Shown piece after piece: positions 63,685 through 64,000 of a stretch of DNA of 64,000 bases. Below the pieces are notes generated by a model. The model made no database searches, had not been told where the DNA came from, and was given only the letters and a program-made list of their open reading frames with translations. The stretch is taken from NCBI RefSeq assembly GCF_002215035.1, contig NZ_NKFP01000006.1:2103419-2167418 (forward strand). Reading direction: 5' to 3'. Origin of the DNA: Leptolyngbya ohadii IS1. Lineage in GTDB: Bacteria; Cyanobacteriota; Cyanobacteriia; Elainellales; Elainellaceae. The translations under genes and the position numbers were made by a program. Within the stretch, counting starts at the first letter, position 1; every line of letters begins with the position of its first letter.

Positions 63685-64000
63685 GTGACTGCTCAGAAAG
63701 CGCAAATTGAATCGCTGATTCAAGAAATCGATGAGGTTCTTAGCAAGACCGCGCCCCGACTGCCCTGGATCATGTCCGAGGAGGCAGCCCATCAGCGTGA
63801 GGTCTTAGAACAAACGCGCCGCTATCTCCTGTCAATCCAAACCCAACCGCCCCAAGAGGCTCTACCTGCCCTCCCCCCTTCCCCCGAAGCTGTCGCCAGC
63901 GAAATTCCTGCTGCAAACATCTCTCACCCCACCCTGCCCTCTAACGCTTCCCCAGCCCCCCTGCTCCCCAGCCCCCCTGCTCCCCACTCCCCACTCCCCA
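63685..64000 (+). CDS. Hypothetical protein, 3' end outside window
   Basis: 105 residues are seen from GTG 63685, with AGGAAG 8 bp before it. The N-terminal half is helical (IESLIQEIDEVLSKTAPRLP, WIMSEEAAHQREVLEQT) and then a Pro/Ala/Ser-rich linker starts, in which the heptamer CCCCACT is repeated in the last 20 bases. The rest lies beyond the window. I do not recognise the family; proteins with this opening are widespread in cyanobacteria. Confidence 0.65.
   Translation, partial: MTAQKAQIESLIQEIDEVLSKTAPRLPWIMSEEAAHQREVLEQTRRYLLSIQTQPPQEALPALPPSPEAVASEIPAANISHPTLPSNASPAPLLPSPPAPHSPLP

Noticed and set aside
1..64000. CRISPR array
   Set aside because: The tandem repeats (8, 14 and 39 bp) have no unique 30-40-bp spacers between them, and no cas genes are present.
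1..64000. GCGATCGC octamers as regulatory sites
   Set aside because: They are the HIP1 repeat scattered throughout cyanobacterial genomes, inside genes as well as between them.

Overview
The window is chromosomal DNA of a cyanobacterium. It carries psbA (photosystem II D1), ndhB, clpC, a Ycf52-type acetyltransferase, an NtcA-type site upstream of amt, and very many copies of the octamer GCGATCGC (HIP1). Gene content, moderate GC and the lack of any heterocyst gene suggest a filamentous non-heterocystous (Leptolyngbya-like) lineage, but that placement is inference. I see no rRNA, tRNA, CRISPR array, intact transposase or prophage.

Layout. 1-3.2 kb is an accessory patch: a truncated nucleotidyltransferase, a NERD protein, a gene remnant, an orphan HicB, an unknown membrane protein, and a small protein next to a GIY-YIG protein. 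3.2-14.6 kb is housekeeping: clpC, rimI (interrupted in frame by a MITE-like repeat), lysA-cdaA-uppS (diaminopimelate, c-di-AMP and undecaprenyl-PP, all feeding the cell wall), a class I amidotransferase, a membrane-anchored pterin dehydratase and topA. 15-22.7 kb has ndhB, an aldose-epimerase-like protein, ribE, a Fur regulator behind a duplicated upstream repeat, and rpmG-rpsR-RNase II. 23-31 kb has moeA, a PRC-barrel/coiled-coil protein, a GNAT, an NAD-epimerase and a DevC/DevA-type ABC exporter. 31.3-38.9 kb, all on the minus strand, has ispH, a TVP38 membrane protein and a flavin disulfide oxidoreductase in one tight operon, then an SGNH hydrolase, amt and a cupin. 39.5-46.3 kb has a 1-Cys peroxiredoxin, a GGDEF protein with a degenerate EAL domain, RidA, an amidohydrolase and three small envelope/stress proteins. 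46.6-52.6 kb has a large PPC/ELWxxDGT repeat protein, a DUF4174 protein, ilvA and a bactofilin. 52.8-64 kb has psbA, an alpha/beta hydrolase, a UDP-glucuronate-epimerase-like protein, a protein resembling archaeal CTP-dependent riboflavin kinase, TerB, nadA, ycf52-type GNAT, a double-ACT protein, a CbiG-CobJ fusion and a truncated gene.

Repeats are the most distinctive feature. A family of C/G-rich double-hairpin elements (CCCCCTAAATCCCCC type) recurs at least six times, once inside rimI. A four-palindrome cluster lies beside topA. Pyrimidine-rich octamer/heptamer tandem repeats sit directly before the start codons of moeA and cobJ and run into the last gene. Several rho-independent terminators, one psbA promoter and one NtcA site can be read directly.

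No clearly new defence or mobile system is present. The best leads are the in-frame repeat insertion in rimI, the cyanobacterial riboflavin-kinase-like protein, the ispH-TVP38-oxidoreductase operon and the duplicated fur operator.
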